Assembly (NCBI GenBank): GCA_024655865.1
Contig: JANLFM010000011.1
Coordinates: forward strand, 16,548 to 62,320
Source of the DNA: Caldisericota bacterium
GTDB taxonomy: Bacteria > Caldisericota > JANLFM01
Direction of reading: 5' to 3'
DNA length: 45,773 nucleotides
Shown here one piece after another: positions 1-8,031 of this stretch (the first letter of the stretch is position 1; each line of letters starts with the position of its first letter). Below the pieces are notes generated by a model, which worked only from the letters and a program-made list of their open reading frames with translations, was not told the DNA's origin and ran no database searches. The position numbers and the translations under genes were made by a program.

Positions 1-87
1 ATTTCGGCAGATTCCCTCCTCATTTCCTGGAGGGTTTGAGGTATCGATGCGAATCAGATCCTTCAGGATTGCGAGAGTCCGTTCCAT
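1..87 (-). CDS. M20-family peptidase/deacylase, N-terminal 29 residues (cut by window edge)
   Basis: An open frame starts with ATG at 87 on the minus strand and runs off the left edge. The 29 residues read MERTLAILKDLIRIDTS then NPPGNEEGI. This is the typical opening of M20 metallopeptidases (ArgE/DapE/CPG2 type), where a helix is followed by a conserved TSNPPGNE motif before the first metal ligand. The ATG lies two bases after the stop of the upstream C_GCAxxG_C_C gene, so the two are almost certainly co-transcribed and translationally coupled. The metal ligands and dimerisation domain lie outside the window, so the substrate (N-acyl amino acid, peptide or succinyl-diaminopimelate) cannot be assigned. 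Confidence 0.72.
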   Translation of the reverse strand, partial: MERTLAILKDLIRIDTSNPPGNEEGICRN

Positions 88-89
88 AC

Positions 90-524
90 TCATTCTGGCC
101 TCATGGAGAGAACTCTTTCCACTGCGAAGCGCACGAGCTTAACGCAGCATTCGTTGTGCACCTTTTCCTTATAAAGGCGAGCGCCTTCCGGGGTATTAAA
201 GTCTATCCCGCTGAGCTCGAAGCAGTTAAGGGAACCAAAAGTTTCCAAAAAGGAGGTTATGAATTCCTGGGTCTTCCCATAGCAGGTCTCCTTGCGCTCC
301 TGGGCTTGATTTCTGCCAAAAAGCAATCCCAGACTCATAATCGCACCGGTCACTGCGCCACAGACGCTTTTTGTGCGAGAGAAACCCCCTCCAAAACCGG
401 TGGCAATTTTGGGGATAAGGTCGCTCTCCACACCAAGAAATTTAGATAGAGAGGCAATTGTGGACTCGGCACAGTTCAAGCCTCCGTCAAAAAGAGATTG
501 AGCGTAATCCTGAATCTCGGACAT
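90..524 (-). CDS. C_GCAxxG_C_C family protein (cysteine-rich, putative redox/metal protein)
   Basis: A 144-residue protein with the family's spaced cysteines: C18 in GGLNCAES, C55 in the signature CGAVTG, C81 and C101, plus a late CC pair at 126-127. A glycine-rich stretch (GFGGGF, about 43-48) precedes the signature. The family is widespread in anaerobes and its cysteines are thought to bind a metal or act in redox chemistry; no reaction is established. The start at 524 is supported by GGGAGGA just upstream (complement of 530-537). The stop is two bases from the start of an M20 peptidase, indicating one operon. Cytoplasmic, with no signal peptide. Confidence 0.85.
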   Translation of the reverse strand: MSEIQDYAQSLFDGGLNCAESTIASLSKFLGVESDLIPKIATGFGGGFSRTKSVCGAVTGAIMSLGLLFGRNQAQERKETCYGKTQEFITSFLETFGSLNCFELSGIDFNTPEGARLYKEKVHNECCVKLVRFAVERVLSMRPE

Positions 525-629
525 AGCAATTCCTCCCTTTTGCTTTTAAAACTAAGATATTTTAGCGAAATTTGAGGGCTTTTTTCAGAATCGGTCTGGA
601 ATTTATTTCTATTTATTTTCGGAAAATAC

Positions 630-659
630 TTGACAAACATCAGTTCGATTTTCTAAAAT
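630..659 (+). promoter_or_regulatory. sigma70-like promoter for the DNA ligase operon
   Basis: TTGACA at 630-635 and TAAAAT at 654-659 are separated by 18 bases. This predicts a transcript starting near 666, about 105 bases before the ligase start codon. Assignment is by consensus match only. Confidence 0.6.
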
Positions 660-673
660 GCAATTGTAGTTGC

Positions 674-745
674 ACCGAAGTAATGGGCCTCTCCCGCCTG
701 CTTCGGTCTACCGCACGAGAGCCAGGAGACCGCTCTTGGCTCTCG
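674..745 (+). other. two tandem stem-loops in the ligase mRNA leader
   Basis: First hairpin: ACCGAAG (674-680) pairs with CTTCGGT (701-707). Second hairpin: CGAGAGCCA (716-724) pairs with TGGCTCTCG (737-745), and the helix continues inward through 725-728 with 733-736 (one G-U pair), giving 13 pairs closed by the loop ACCG. No U tract follows (ACTTATTTAC), so it is not a standard intrinsic terminator. It lies between the predicted promoter and a start codon that has no Shine-Dalgarno sequence, so it could be a cis-regulatory leader or a small RNA. It matches no riboswitch class I recognise. Confidence 0.55.
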
Positions 746-770
746 ACTTATTTACAAATAAAATTGCCTC

Positions 771-2393
771 ATGAAGGAATGGGCAAGGACCCTGGAAAGC
801 CTAGAGAAAACGAAGAGCACCTCTTCCAAGGTGGAACTGGTGGCTTCTTACCTTAAATCAGGAGATCCAGAGGAGCTTGACCTGAAAGCCCGGTTTCTCT
901 CCGGTCAGGCTTTACCCCTGGGAAGCCCTGATCCCTTAAACGTCGGCTGGAGCCTAATCCTGGAAGCCCTTTCCGAAATTCAGGCCCTGGAACCCGGATG
1001 GGAGAGCGTATACCGAGAATATGGTGACCTTGGAGAAGCCGTTTTTCGTGTTCTCGGGGAAAAGGGCTGGAAGGAGAGCGGTCCCCCGGTTAGTTTAAGG
1101 GAGCTTGGCGCCACCTTTGAGCAGGTTGCAACCATTAAGGGTAAAAGTTCCCGCCAGAGAAAGAAGCTCGCCCTCTTGAACCTTTTACCCAGGCTTTCCC
1201 CGGTTGAGGTCAAGTTTTTCCTCCGCTTAATTTTCGGGGATTTAAGGGTTGGGCTGAAGGAGAACCTGGTGGAGGTGGCAATATCCAGGGCATTCTCCGT
1301 GAGCCTCCCTGCAATCCGGAAAGCCAACCTGCTTTTAAGCGACATCGGTCAGGTCGCTTGCATGGCAAAGAAGAAAACGGTAGAACAGGCGGCTCTCATT
1401 CCGGGAAGGCCTTTCAAGTTCATGTTGGCGGAAACCGTTCTTTCGAGCGGAGAACTATTCCTCAAGGATTACAGAGAATACCTGGCTGAGGACAAGTATG
1501 ACGGGATTCGGGCTCAACTTCACTTCAGTTCAGGCGTGGTGCGGCTCTTTTCTCGGAACCTGGAGGAAATCAGCAGGCACTTCCCGGAGATAGCGCAGAG
1601 CATGACCGGTTTTCCGCATGAGGTTATTCTGGATGGGGAAATTGTAGCCTTCAAGGATCTTGTCCTCCCCTTTGCGATGCTCCAGAAAAGGCTGCACAGG
1701 GTTAAACCAGAAAAGGTACAGGAAGAGATACCGGTTTCCTATTTCGTGTTTGACCTCCTTTACCTGGATGGAAGGTCACTTCTTTATCAACCCCTGAGCG
1801 AGAGGCGGAGGCTCCTCTCTAGCTTATCCCTTCCCAAACCTATCAGGATTGCCCATCAGGTAAAAGTAAGGAATGCCGAGGAGATGGAGGAAGCCTTCAG
1901 GAAATCCCGGACTAGGGGAAACGAGGGGCTGGTTTTAAAGGACCCGAAATCGCCCTACAGCCCTGGAAAAAGGGGAAGGCAATGGCTCAAGTACAAAAAG
2001 GAGCTCTCTACCCTGGACTGCGTCGTGGTCAAGGTGGAGTGGGGGCACGGGAAGAGGGCAGGCTTGCTCTCAGATTTCACCTTTGCCGTGCGGGACAGGC
2101 ATGGGGCACTCTTAACCATCGGCAAGGCCTTCTCCGGACTGACTGATTCCGAAATTGAGCATCTTACATCCTGGTTCAGGGAGCATGCCCTCAAGGATGG
2201 AGGGTGGGGTTTGCTCGTGGAGCCAAAAATTATCGTGGAAGTGGCCTTTAACGGCATACAGAGAAGCTCTCGTCATAAAAGTGGCTTTGCCCTGCGATTC
2301 CCCAGGATCAAAAGGATCAGAGAAGACAAGACGGTCGAGGAAATAAGCACGCTGGAGGATGCAGAAAGGATTTTTATGGAAGGAGGAAGATGA
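771..2393 (+). CDS. ATP-dependent DNA ligase, full-length (LigI-like domain order)
   Basis: A 540-residue ligase that seals nicks through an AMP-lysine intermediate. Residues about 1-200 form the DNA-binding N-terminal domain (KGKSSRQRKK, FGDLRVGLKE). The adenylation motif EDKYDGIR gives the nucleophile K242. Further nucleotidyltransferase motifs follow: LDGEIVAF, FDLLYLDG, EGLVLKD and WLKYKKE. A C-terminal OB domain ends near residue 535 (VEVAFNGIQ, GFALRFPRI). Length and order match archaeal and some bacterial ATP-dependent ligases; the essential bacterial NAD+ ligase would be elsewhere. No ku or primase-polymerase gene lies nearby, so a role in end joining is not supported. The ATG at 771 aligns with the family N terminus but lacks a clear ribosome-binding site. 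The stop overlaps the next start (ATGA). Confidence 0.93.
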   Translation: MKEWARTLESLEKTKSTSSKVELVASYLKSGDPEELDLKARFLSGQALPLGSPDPLNVGWSLILEALSEIQALEPGWESVYREYGDLGEAVFRVLGEKGWKESGPPVSLRELGATFEQVATIKGKSSRQRKKLALLNLLPRLSPVEVKFFLRLIFGDLRVGLKENLVEVAISRAFSVSLPAIRKANLLLSDIGQVACMAKKKTVEQAALIPGRPFKFMLAETVLSSGELFLKDYREYLAEDKYDGIRAQLHFSSGVVRLFSRNLEEISRHFPEIAQSMTGFPHEVILDGEIVAFKDLVLPFAMLQKRLHRVKPEKVQEEIPVSYFVFDLLYLDGRSLLYQPLSERRRLLSSLSLPKPIRIAHQVKVRNAEEMEEAFRKSRTRGNEGLVLKDPKSPYSPGKRGRQWLKYKKELSTLDCVVVKVEWGHGKRAGLLSDFTFAVRDRHGALLTIGKAFSGLTDSEIEHLTSWFREHALKDGGWGLLVEPKIIVEVAFNGIQRSSRHKSGFALRFPRIKRIREDKTVEEISTLEDAERIFMEGGR

Positions 2394-2743
2394 TGGAGTT
2401 AAAGGAGTTCAAGAATTTCAGGGAAAGGATGAACGAAAAAATCTTGAGCAATGGTACCCTGGAGGTGAAACGCTTCTTTCATCTGGATTCCGAAGTTTAC
2501 AAGGATGGGGCCCTCCCGGCAAGGGTGAAAGAGCTTCTGGGTTTGGTTGCTTCATTAGTTTTGCGTTGCAATGACTGCGTGCTTTACCACTTGATTCAAT
2601 GTCACAAGGCCGGAATTACGGATGAGGAAATCTGGGAGGCCTGGAGCGTGGCTCTGATCGTGGGAGGCTCTATTGTCATCCCCCATCTCAGGGTGGCGGT
2701 GGATATGTGGCAGAAGATCAAGGAGGAAGCCAGGCTTACTTAA
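2390..2743 (+). CDS. carboxymuconolactone decarboxylase-like / AhpD-like protein
   Basis: A 117-residue alpha-helical protein of the CMD/AhpD superfamily. The redox motif CNDC gives C60 and C63, followed by H67 and a second cysteine near 71, matching the CxxC-xxx-H proton-relay site of AhpD-type alkylhydroperoxidases. It probably acts as a small thiol reductase or peroxidase in the cytoplasm; the substrate is unknown. The start codon overlaps the ligase stop by four bases (ATGA), so translation is coupled to the ligase, which suggests a link to oxidative damage repair (inference). Its 3' end overlaps the convergent molybdopterin gene by 8 bases. Confidence 0.82.
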   Translation: MMELKEFKNFRERMNEKILSNGTLEVKRFFHLDSEVYKDGALPARVKELLGLVASLVLRCNDCVLYHLIQCHKAGITDEEIWEAWSVALIVGGSIVIPHLRVAVDMWQKIKEEARLT

Positions 2744-5045
2744 TTTCGCTGGCCCTCCTTCCCTTCTTTTCTCTCAAAGAACGACCCAGGAGCACTCTTT
2801 CTGGAGTCAAAGGAAGTTCCCGGATCCTGCGCCCACAAGCCTGGAAAATGGCGTTGGCGATGGCCGCAGCGAGAAGCTCGTTCGTAGGCTCTCCCAGGCT
2901 TTTTGCCCCGTAGGGCCCGTAGGGATCGGGATTTTCCACAATTATGGGGGTCACTTGAGGAACATCGCAGGAAGTAGGAACCAGGTAGGTATCGAAATTT
3001 AAGGTTCTGGTGTAGCCCTCCTGAATTTCCACTTCTTCGAGAAGGCCGTACCCCAGTCCCATGGCCACTCCTCCATAAATTTGCCCCTCTGCTGTTTTGA
3101 GGTTAATCGCTTTTCCCAGGTCGTGGGCGGCAGCCACCCTGAGCACTCTGACCTTTCCAGTTTCTAAATCCACCTCCACCTCGGCGGCCTGGCAACCATA
3201 AACGTACGTGAAGTAAGCGTTCCCCTGCCCTAATTCTTCATCCCAGGTAACCTGAGGAGCAACGTAGGTCCCATAAGCTAAAGGAGCGATCCCCATTCTC
3301 AGGGCTTCCTCTACCACTTTGGAAAAACTCAGGGAAAGATCGGGATTTTTTATGTGAAAAAACTTGCCCTCCCCCACCCCAATCTCCTCATGGGGAACAC
3401 CCCAGAGGGAAGCCATAGCTTCCACTAACTTTTCCCTCAAAGAGATAGCGGCATTCCTCGTGGCGTTTCCCCCCATGATCGTGGAGCGGGAGGCTACGGC
3501 TGGGCCACCATCAGGAACAAACGCCGTATCCACTACATTCACAGTAATATCAGAAATGGGAACTCCCAGCTCCTCTGCTACAATCTGGCTTAAGACGGTC
3601 TTCAATCCCCCACCGTTATCAGAGACCCCGGTCGAGATGTAAATGCTGCCATCTGCTTGAGCGGAAATTAAAGCGTTGGCGTAGTCCAATCCCTCCGCTC
3701 CCAGACTGCATCCTCTAAAGGAAATTGCGAAACCAACACCTCTTTTTATAGGGCCCTCGCTTTTTTGCCCAATTTTCTCCCGATAATTGATCGCGGACAG
3801 GGCCTTATCCATCACCTCTTCCAGGGACACCACATGATCGTCCAGTTTTTGACCGGTAGCGGTGATAGAGCCCTGGCGGAAGATGTTGATACGCCTAAGC
3901 TCCACAGGGTCCATGTTCAATTCATGAGCGAGCTCGTCCATCAAGGACTCCACAGCAAAGATCACCTGCGGTGAGCCAAAACCTCTCATCGCTCCGGTGT
4001 AAGTGTTATTGGTATAAACGGCCAGAACATCGGTTTTCACGTGAGGTATCTCATAAGGACCGGTAGCCTGAACCGTGGACCTCCAGGTGACAAATGGGCT
4101 CTGGGAAGCGTAGGCCCCGGCATCCGCTACAATATAGATCTCCATCGCCTGGAGCTTCCCATCCCTGGTAGCCCCGACTTTGTAGTGCATGTAATAGGGA
4201 TGTCTTTTGTAGCTTTCAATGAAGGATTCCTCCCTGGTATTCACCATCTTAACCGGTTTTCCTGTCTTTAAAGCGAGCATGGCGGCTCTGGCTGCCATGA
4301 TGTACATCACCTCGTCCTTTCCCCCAAAGGAACCACCCAGAGTTGTCTGGGTGATCTGCACTCGATTCAACTCCAAATTTAGGGCGCGGGCTACCATCTT
4401 TCTTGTGGAGAAGGGGTTCTGTATAGAACCCAGAACCTGAACCCCCTTTAAATCTGGGGCGGGGATGGCAATACAGGCTTCTGGCTCGATATAGGAATGC
4501 TCCACGAACTGAGTGCGATACTCCCGCTCAAGAACGATCTCGGATCGGGCAAATCCCTCCTTGACATCCCCTTTTCTTACTCGGTGATGGTTTACGATGT
4601 TATCCCCTTTCTCCGGATGAAGTAAAGGGGCACCGGGTTTTAATGCCTCCAGGGGGTCGAAGACTCCGGGCAAGGGCTCGTATTCCACCTTGATTAACTC
4701 CAGGGCACGCTCAGCTATTTCCATGCTCTCAGCCGCTACCAGAGCGACCCCATCACCTAAAAAACGAACCTTTTCCCCGGAAAGCACATCCTGGTCCTCG
4801 ATAACGGCTCCAATTTTTTTGCTTCCGGGGATATCTTGAGCAATGAGCACGGCGTGAACTCCTTTTAACTTTAAGGCTTCCTGAACATCAACTTTGGAAA
4901 TTAAGGCGTGGGGAAATTTTGCCCGCAGCACTTTTCCGCAGAGCATTCCGGGGAAGGAGTAGTCAGCGGCGTATTTCTCCTGCCCCGTGACTTTTGCCAG
5001 GGAATCCACCCTTATCTGGGGAGTATTTACGACCTTGTAGGCCAT
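2736..5045 (-). CDS. xanthine dehydrogenase-family molybdopterin-binding subunit (second of tandem pair)
   Basis: A 769-residue large subunit of the molybdenum hydroxylase family (xanthine dehydrogenase, aldehyde oxidase, hydroxybenzoyl-CoA reductase). The N-terminal domain begins RVDSLAKVTGQEKYAADYSFPG. The cofactor domains carry QNPFSTR, GGSFGGKDE, AMRGFGSPQ and, near the C terminus, GAKSLGEP, which holds the catalytic glutamate. The CO-dehydrogenase active-site loops AYxCSFR and AYRGAGR are absent, so this is not CoxL. The substrate cannot be read from sequence. It starts two bases after the stop of a paralogous subunit, so both are co-translated. Neither the FAD nor the [2Fe-2S] subunit gene lies next to it, which is unusual. 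Cytoplasmic, no signal peptide. Confidence 0.9.
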   Translation of the reverse strand: MAYKVVNTPQIRVDSLAKVTGQEKYAADYSFPGMLCGKVLRAKFPHALISKVDVQEALKLKGVHAVLIAQDIPGSKKIGAVIEDQDVLSGEKVRFLGDGVALVAAESMEIAERALELIKVEYEPLPGVFDPLEALKPGAPLLHPEKGDNIVNHHRVRKGDVKEGFARSEIVLEREYRTQFVEHSYIEPEACIAIPAPDLKGVQVLGSIQNPFSTRKMVARALNLELNRVQITQTTLGGSFGGKDEVMYIMAARAAMLALKTGKPVKMVNTREESFIESYKRHPYYMHYKVGATRDGKLQAMEIYIVADAGAYASQSPFVTWRSTVQATGPYEIPHVKTDVLAVYTNNTYTGAMRGFGSPQVIFAVESLMDELAHELNMDPVELRRINIFRQGSITATGQKLDDHVVSLEEVMDKALSAINYREKIGQKSEGPIKRGVGFAISFRGCSLGAEGLDYANALISAQADGSIYISTGVSDNGGGLKTVLSQIVAEELGVPISDITVNVVDTAFVPDGGPAVASRSTIMGGNATRNAAISLREKLVEAMASLWGVPHEEIGVGEGKFFHIKNPDLSLSFSKVVEEALRMGIAPLAYGTYVAPQVTWDEELGQGNAYFTYVYGCQAAEVEVDLETGKVRVLRVAAAHDLGKAINLKTAEGQIYGGVAMGLGYGLLEEVEIQEGYTRTLNFDTYLVPTSCDVPQVTPIIVENPDPYGPYGAKSLGEPTNELLAAAIANAIFQACGRRIRELPLTPERVLLGRSLREKKGRRASEIK

Positions 5046-5047
5046 GT

Positions 5048-7240
5048 TCAGGGATCCCTTAAAGCCTTTTTGATGGTCTCCGGAAGGACGGGGATTCTGG
5101 TGAACCTTACCCCTGTGGCGTCCCTCAAAGCATTGAGGATAGCGGGAGCCACGCCGATCATGGTCATCTCCCCCACCCCCTTGGCCCCAAAGGGACCTGC
5201 GGGATCAGGCACTTCCACGATGATCGGCTTCACCTCACCGGGAGTGTCTTTGGCAGTGGGAATAATGTAAGTGCTGAAGTTGGGGGTTTTGATCCTTCCT
5301 TGCTCCAGCACGAATTCCTCCATTAAGGCGTAGCTAATTCCCATTAAGACCCCTCCCCCGATCTGACCCTCAACAATATCAGGGTTTATCGCCTTACCCA
5401 AATCCGTGGCCCCGATCACGCTCTTTACCTCAACTGTCCCCAGGTCCGGGTCTACTTCTAATTCCACGATATTTGTGGTGTAGCCGTAGCTCTGATGGGG
5501 GATGCATTTCCCGTCAGGGCCAAAGGGAGTGGTAGGTCTCACGGTCTGGGTGCGGTAAAGGAATTCCCCTCGGATAAGGCCCCTTTTACCCTCAGCAATT
5601 TGCCTTTTCAATTCCTGGGCCGCTTCCAAAATTGCTCTCCCCGTCACGAACACCGAGCGAGAGGCGGAGTTGGAGCCTCCACTTTTCACCAAGGAGGTAT
5701 CCGGTTGTACAAAGGAAATGGCCTCAAAAGGTACCCCTGTAGCTTCAGCCGCTATCTGACAGAGCGCTGTTCTGATCCCCTGTCCGGAATCGGTAGAACC
5801 CACTTTGACTTTCAATTCCCCAATTTTCCCAGATGCGGAAACTTGAGCTTCCAGGATCACATGGGCGTGGTCATCGAAGCCAAAGCTATATCCCACGTTT
5901 TTATACACGCAGGCTACCCCTCTCCCCCAGAGCCTCCCCTTCTCGGCTTCCTTTCTGGGGGGAGCAATCCAGCGGCCATCCTCGTACTTCCATCCTGCCT
6001 CCAGCGCTGCGCGCCGCAGGGTCTCTTTGATTCCCACCCCTGGCGTGACAGGGTAACCCGTGGGCAAAATGGAGCCTTCATCAAGGAGGTTTTTCAACCT
6101 GAACTCCACAGGATCCATTTTCAAAGCGCGGCAGGCTTCATCAATTAAGCCCTCATAAATCATGGGAACCTGGGCGGAGCCAAAACCCCTCATAGCCATG
6201 GTCATTATATTGTTGGTGTAAACAGTGCGCCCCCGGACGCGCACGTTGGGAACATCGTAGGGGCCATTGGCGTAGGAAACGGCATTTGCCAGAACTACGA
6301 TGGAGGTGGAGGCGTAGGCTCCGGCATCGGAGGTCAGGTCAATATCCATAGCGATTACCCTTCCCTCCTTAGTGACCCCAATTTTCCCCTTCATGTAAAA
6401 GGGGTGTCTCTTCCCATGCCCCCTGATGGATTCCTCTCTGGTATAAACTAACTTCACCGGTTTTCCCGTGCGGTAAGCAGCAAGGGCTGCGAGAATCTGG
6501 AGGGAAATATCCTCCCTTCCGCCAAAGGTACCCCCCGCTTCCATTAATACCTCGCGAACTCGGTCCTCGGGGAGAGCGAGGGCATGGGCAATTTGGCGAA
6601 TGTCGTCGTGGATCCACTGGGAGGCCACATAGACAGTGACCCTTCCCTCCTCATCGATTAAACCCACTGCCGCTTCCGGCTGGAGGTAGGCGTGCTCATT
6701 GAATGGAGTGGAAAGGTTAAGTTCCAAAACCACATCAGCCGAGCGCAAGGCTTGATCTACATCGCCGTGATTTAAAAAGTATTCCTTGAGCAAATTGGTC
6801 CCTTGCTCCTCGTGAACCAGCGGGGCGCTGGGCTTCAAAGCCTCGATGGGGTCAAAAACTCCGGGCAAGGGCTCATATTCTACCTCAATTAGATCTCGAG
6901 CTTCCTCTGCGGCATCAGGGTTTTCTGCAATTACCAGAGCCACAGGATCCCCCACCGAGCGCACCTTCTTTCCGGCGAGAACGGCCTGGTCGTAAATGTA
7001 AATCCCGTATTCGTTCACAGGAACGTCCCTGTAGGTCAGAACTCGAACTACGCCGGGAACGTGCTCCGCCTTGGAGGTATCGATCCTCTTAATCAGAGCA
7101 TGGGGCTCAGAGGAAAAGAGAACCTTGGCATGAAGCATACCTGGAAAGTTCAAGTCGCCCGGGAAAAGCGCCCTTCCAGTAACCTTGGCCAAAGCGTCCA
7201 ATCGCGAAAGAGGCTGGCCTACATATTTAAAATCGGTCAT
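5048..7240 (-). CDS. xanthine dehydrogenase-family molybdopterin-binding subunit (first of tandem pair)
   Basis: A 730-residue molybdenum hydroxylase large subunit. The frame is open upstream to 7381, but the start chosen is ATG 7240 because GGAGG sits just before it and the protein then begins MTDFKYVGQPLSRLDALAK like its neighbour. It has the motifs QWIHDD, GGTFGGREDI, AMRGFGSAQ and GAKGVGEM (catalytic glutamate). It is clearly paralogous to the gene that follows two bases downstream, though too divergent to be a recent duplication. Such proteins hydroxylate N-heterocycles or aldehydes and pass electrons to iron-sulphur and flavin subunits; none is encoded here, so the partners must be shared or distant. 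The 5' region faces the divergent NlpC/P60-like gene across about 180 bases. Confidence 0.9.
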   Translation of the reverse strand: MTDFKYVGQPLSRLDALAKVTGRALFPGDLNFPGMLHAKVLFSSEPHALIKRIDTSKAEHVPGVVRVLTYRDVPVNEYGIYIYDQAVLAGKKVRSVGDPVALVIAENPDAAEEARDLIEVEYEPLPGVFDPIEALKPSAPLVHEEQGTNLLKEYFLNHGDVDQALRSADVVLELNLSTPFNEHAYLQPEAAVGLIDEEGRVTVYVASQWIHDDIRQIAHALALPEDRVREVLMEAGGTFGGREDISLQILAALAAYRTGKPVKLVYTREESIRGHGKRHPFYMKGKIGVTKEGRVIAMDIDLTSDAGAYASTSIVVLANAVSYANGPYDVPNVRVRGRTVYTNNIMTMAMRGFGSAQVPMIYEGLIDEACRALKMDPVEFRLKNLLDEGSILPTGYPVTPGVGIKETLRRAALEAGWKYEDGRWIAPPRKEAEKGRLWGRGVACVYKNVGYSFGFDDHAHVILEAQVSASGKIGELKVKVGSTDSGQGIRTALCQIAAEATGVPFEAISFVQPDTSLVKSGGSNSASRSVFVTGRAILEAAQELKRQIAEGKRGLIRGEFLYRTQTVRPTTPFGPDGKCIPHQSYGYTTNIVELEVDPDLGTVEVKSVIGATDLGKAINPDIVEGQIGGGVLMGISYALMEEFVLEQGRIKTPNFSTYIIPTAKDTPGEVKPIIVEVPDPAGPFGAKGVGEMTMIGVAPAILNALRDATGVRFTRIPVLPETIKKALRDP

Positions 7241-7385
7241 CCAGTTTTCCTCCCTGGAGGTTTCTCCTTTCGATTTTATAACCCGCTTTTGGCCAGGGCA
7301 ATAGATGTCCAACAAAAAGGAAAGTGAAATTTTTACTTTATTTTTATTCAAAAGGGCTTTAACACTTGAAAAAATTCCCAAAAAT

Positions 7386-7415
7386 TTGACAACCTCCTTT
7401 TCTTTGGTTTATCCT
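7386..7415 (+). promoter_or_regulatory. promoter for the NlpC/P60-like gene, predicted leaderless transcript
   Basis: TTGACA at 7386-7391 is followed after 18 bases by TATCCT at 7410-7415. The expected start point then coincides with the ATG at 7423, and no Shine-Dalgarno precedes that ATG. The -10 match is only four of six. Confidence 0.45.
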
Positions 7416-7422
7416 TGCCACC

Positions 7423-8031
7423 ATGCTGGAAAAACGGATAAATATTGCTACAATACTGGTCTTCTTGCTGCTTATATTGCTGTTTCTAAGCACGAAAACC
7501 TGGGCTGTTCCAGAGATTTACCCTCTCCAAAGCAGGACGGAGGGAAAAGCAGGCATGAGCCTGAATTCTTCCCCCCAGGAAGCCACTGCTTCCCCCTCGC
7601 TTGCCGTTTTCACTACCAGCACCCCAAGTTACGTTCCCCCAAAAGCAAAACTGGAGGAGGTGCTAAAAGAAATTGAAAAGGACCCGTATTTAGATCAGGA
7701 CATTGTTTCCACTTATCATCCTGAGGGGTGTCTGGAGTTCGTGTATGCGGTCTTTAATAAGGCGGGTCTGGAAGTAAGCGAGATGCTTAAGAAGTCGATT
7801 CAGGTTCCCGAGCCTGAAGATGGTGATTTAATAAAGATTACAAGCTCTGTCTTTTATGGTTTGCCCCACTGGGGTATTTACTACAACGGGCTTGTTTACC
7901 ACAACTGGAGCTCATTCCGGGCTGAGCCATATCAGTATTTTAAGGACAGGTACGCCTTACCCTCTTCGCCCATTATCATTTACCACCCCGTGCTCAAAAA
8001 CCCTGGTTCCTTAACCTCTCTCTTTCGCTGA
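7423..8031 (+). CDS. secreted NlpC/P60-like cysteine peptidase/amidase (divergent)
   Basis: A 202-residue protein. Residues 1-28 are a basic start, a strong hydrophobic segment and a likely signal-peptidase site (TWA-VP). A low-complexity linker rich in Ser, Thr and Pro spans about 45-75. The C-terminal domain has the NlpC/P60 layout: cysteine C103 in EGCLEFVYAVF, GD before LIKI, H149 in PHWGIYYNG and H160 in LVYHNW. These match the catalytic Cys, first His and third polar residue of cell-wall peptidoglycan hydrolases or related amidases. The similarity is in motif order rather than close sequence, so the activity is inferred. It is transcribed divergently from the molybdopterin genes, and its 3' end overlaps the convergent cobalamin protein gene by 38 bases. 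Confidence 0.68.
   Translation: MLEKRINIATILVFLLLILLFLSTKTWAVPEIYPLQSRTEGKAGMSLNSSPQEATASPSLAVFTTSTPSYVPPKAKLEEVLKEIEKDPYLDQDIVSTYHPEGCLEFVYAVFNKAGLEVSEMLKKSIQVPEPEDGDLIKITSSVFYGLPHWGIYYNGLVYHNWSSFRAEPYQYFKDRYALPSSPIIIYHPVLKNPGSLTSLFR

Noticed and set aside
36-449. 137-residue plus-strand open frame at the left edge
   Set aside because: It is antisense to the C_GCAxxG_C_C gene, which has its conserved cysteines, ribosome-binding site and operon partner; the plus frame shows no motif.
674-745. Known riboswitch or intrinsic terminator before the ligase
   Set aside because: No U tract follows the hairpins and no riboswitch consensus I know is present; kept only as an unassigned structured leader.
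771-2393. NHEJ operon (LigD/Ku)
   Set aside because: No Ku, polymerase or phosphoesterase domain is found in or near the ligase.
5495-6148. 217-residue plus-strand open frame
   Set aside because: It lies wholly antisense within the molybdopterin subunit and has no recognisable domain.
2736-7240. Aerobic CO dehydrogenase large subunit (CoxL)
   Set aside because: Neither the form I loop AYxCSFR nor the form II loop AYRGAGR is present, and coxM/coxS are missing.
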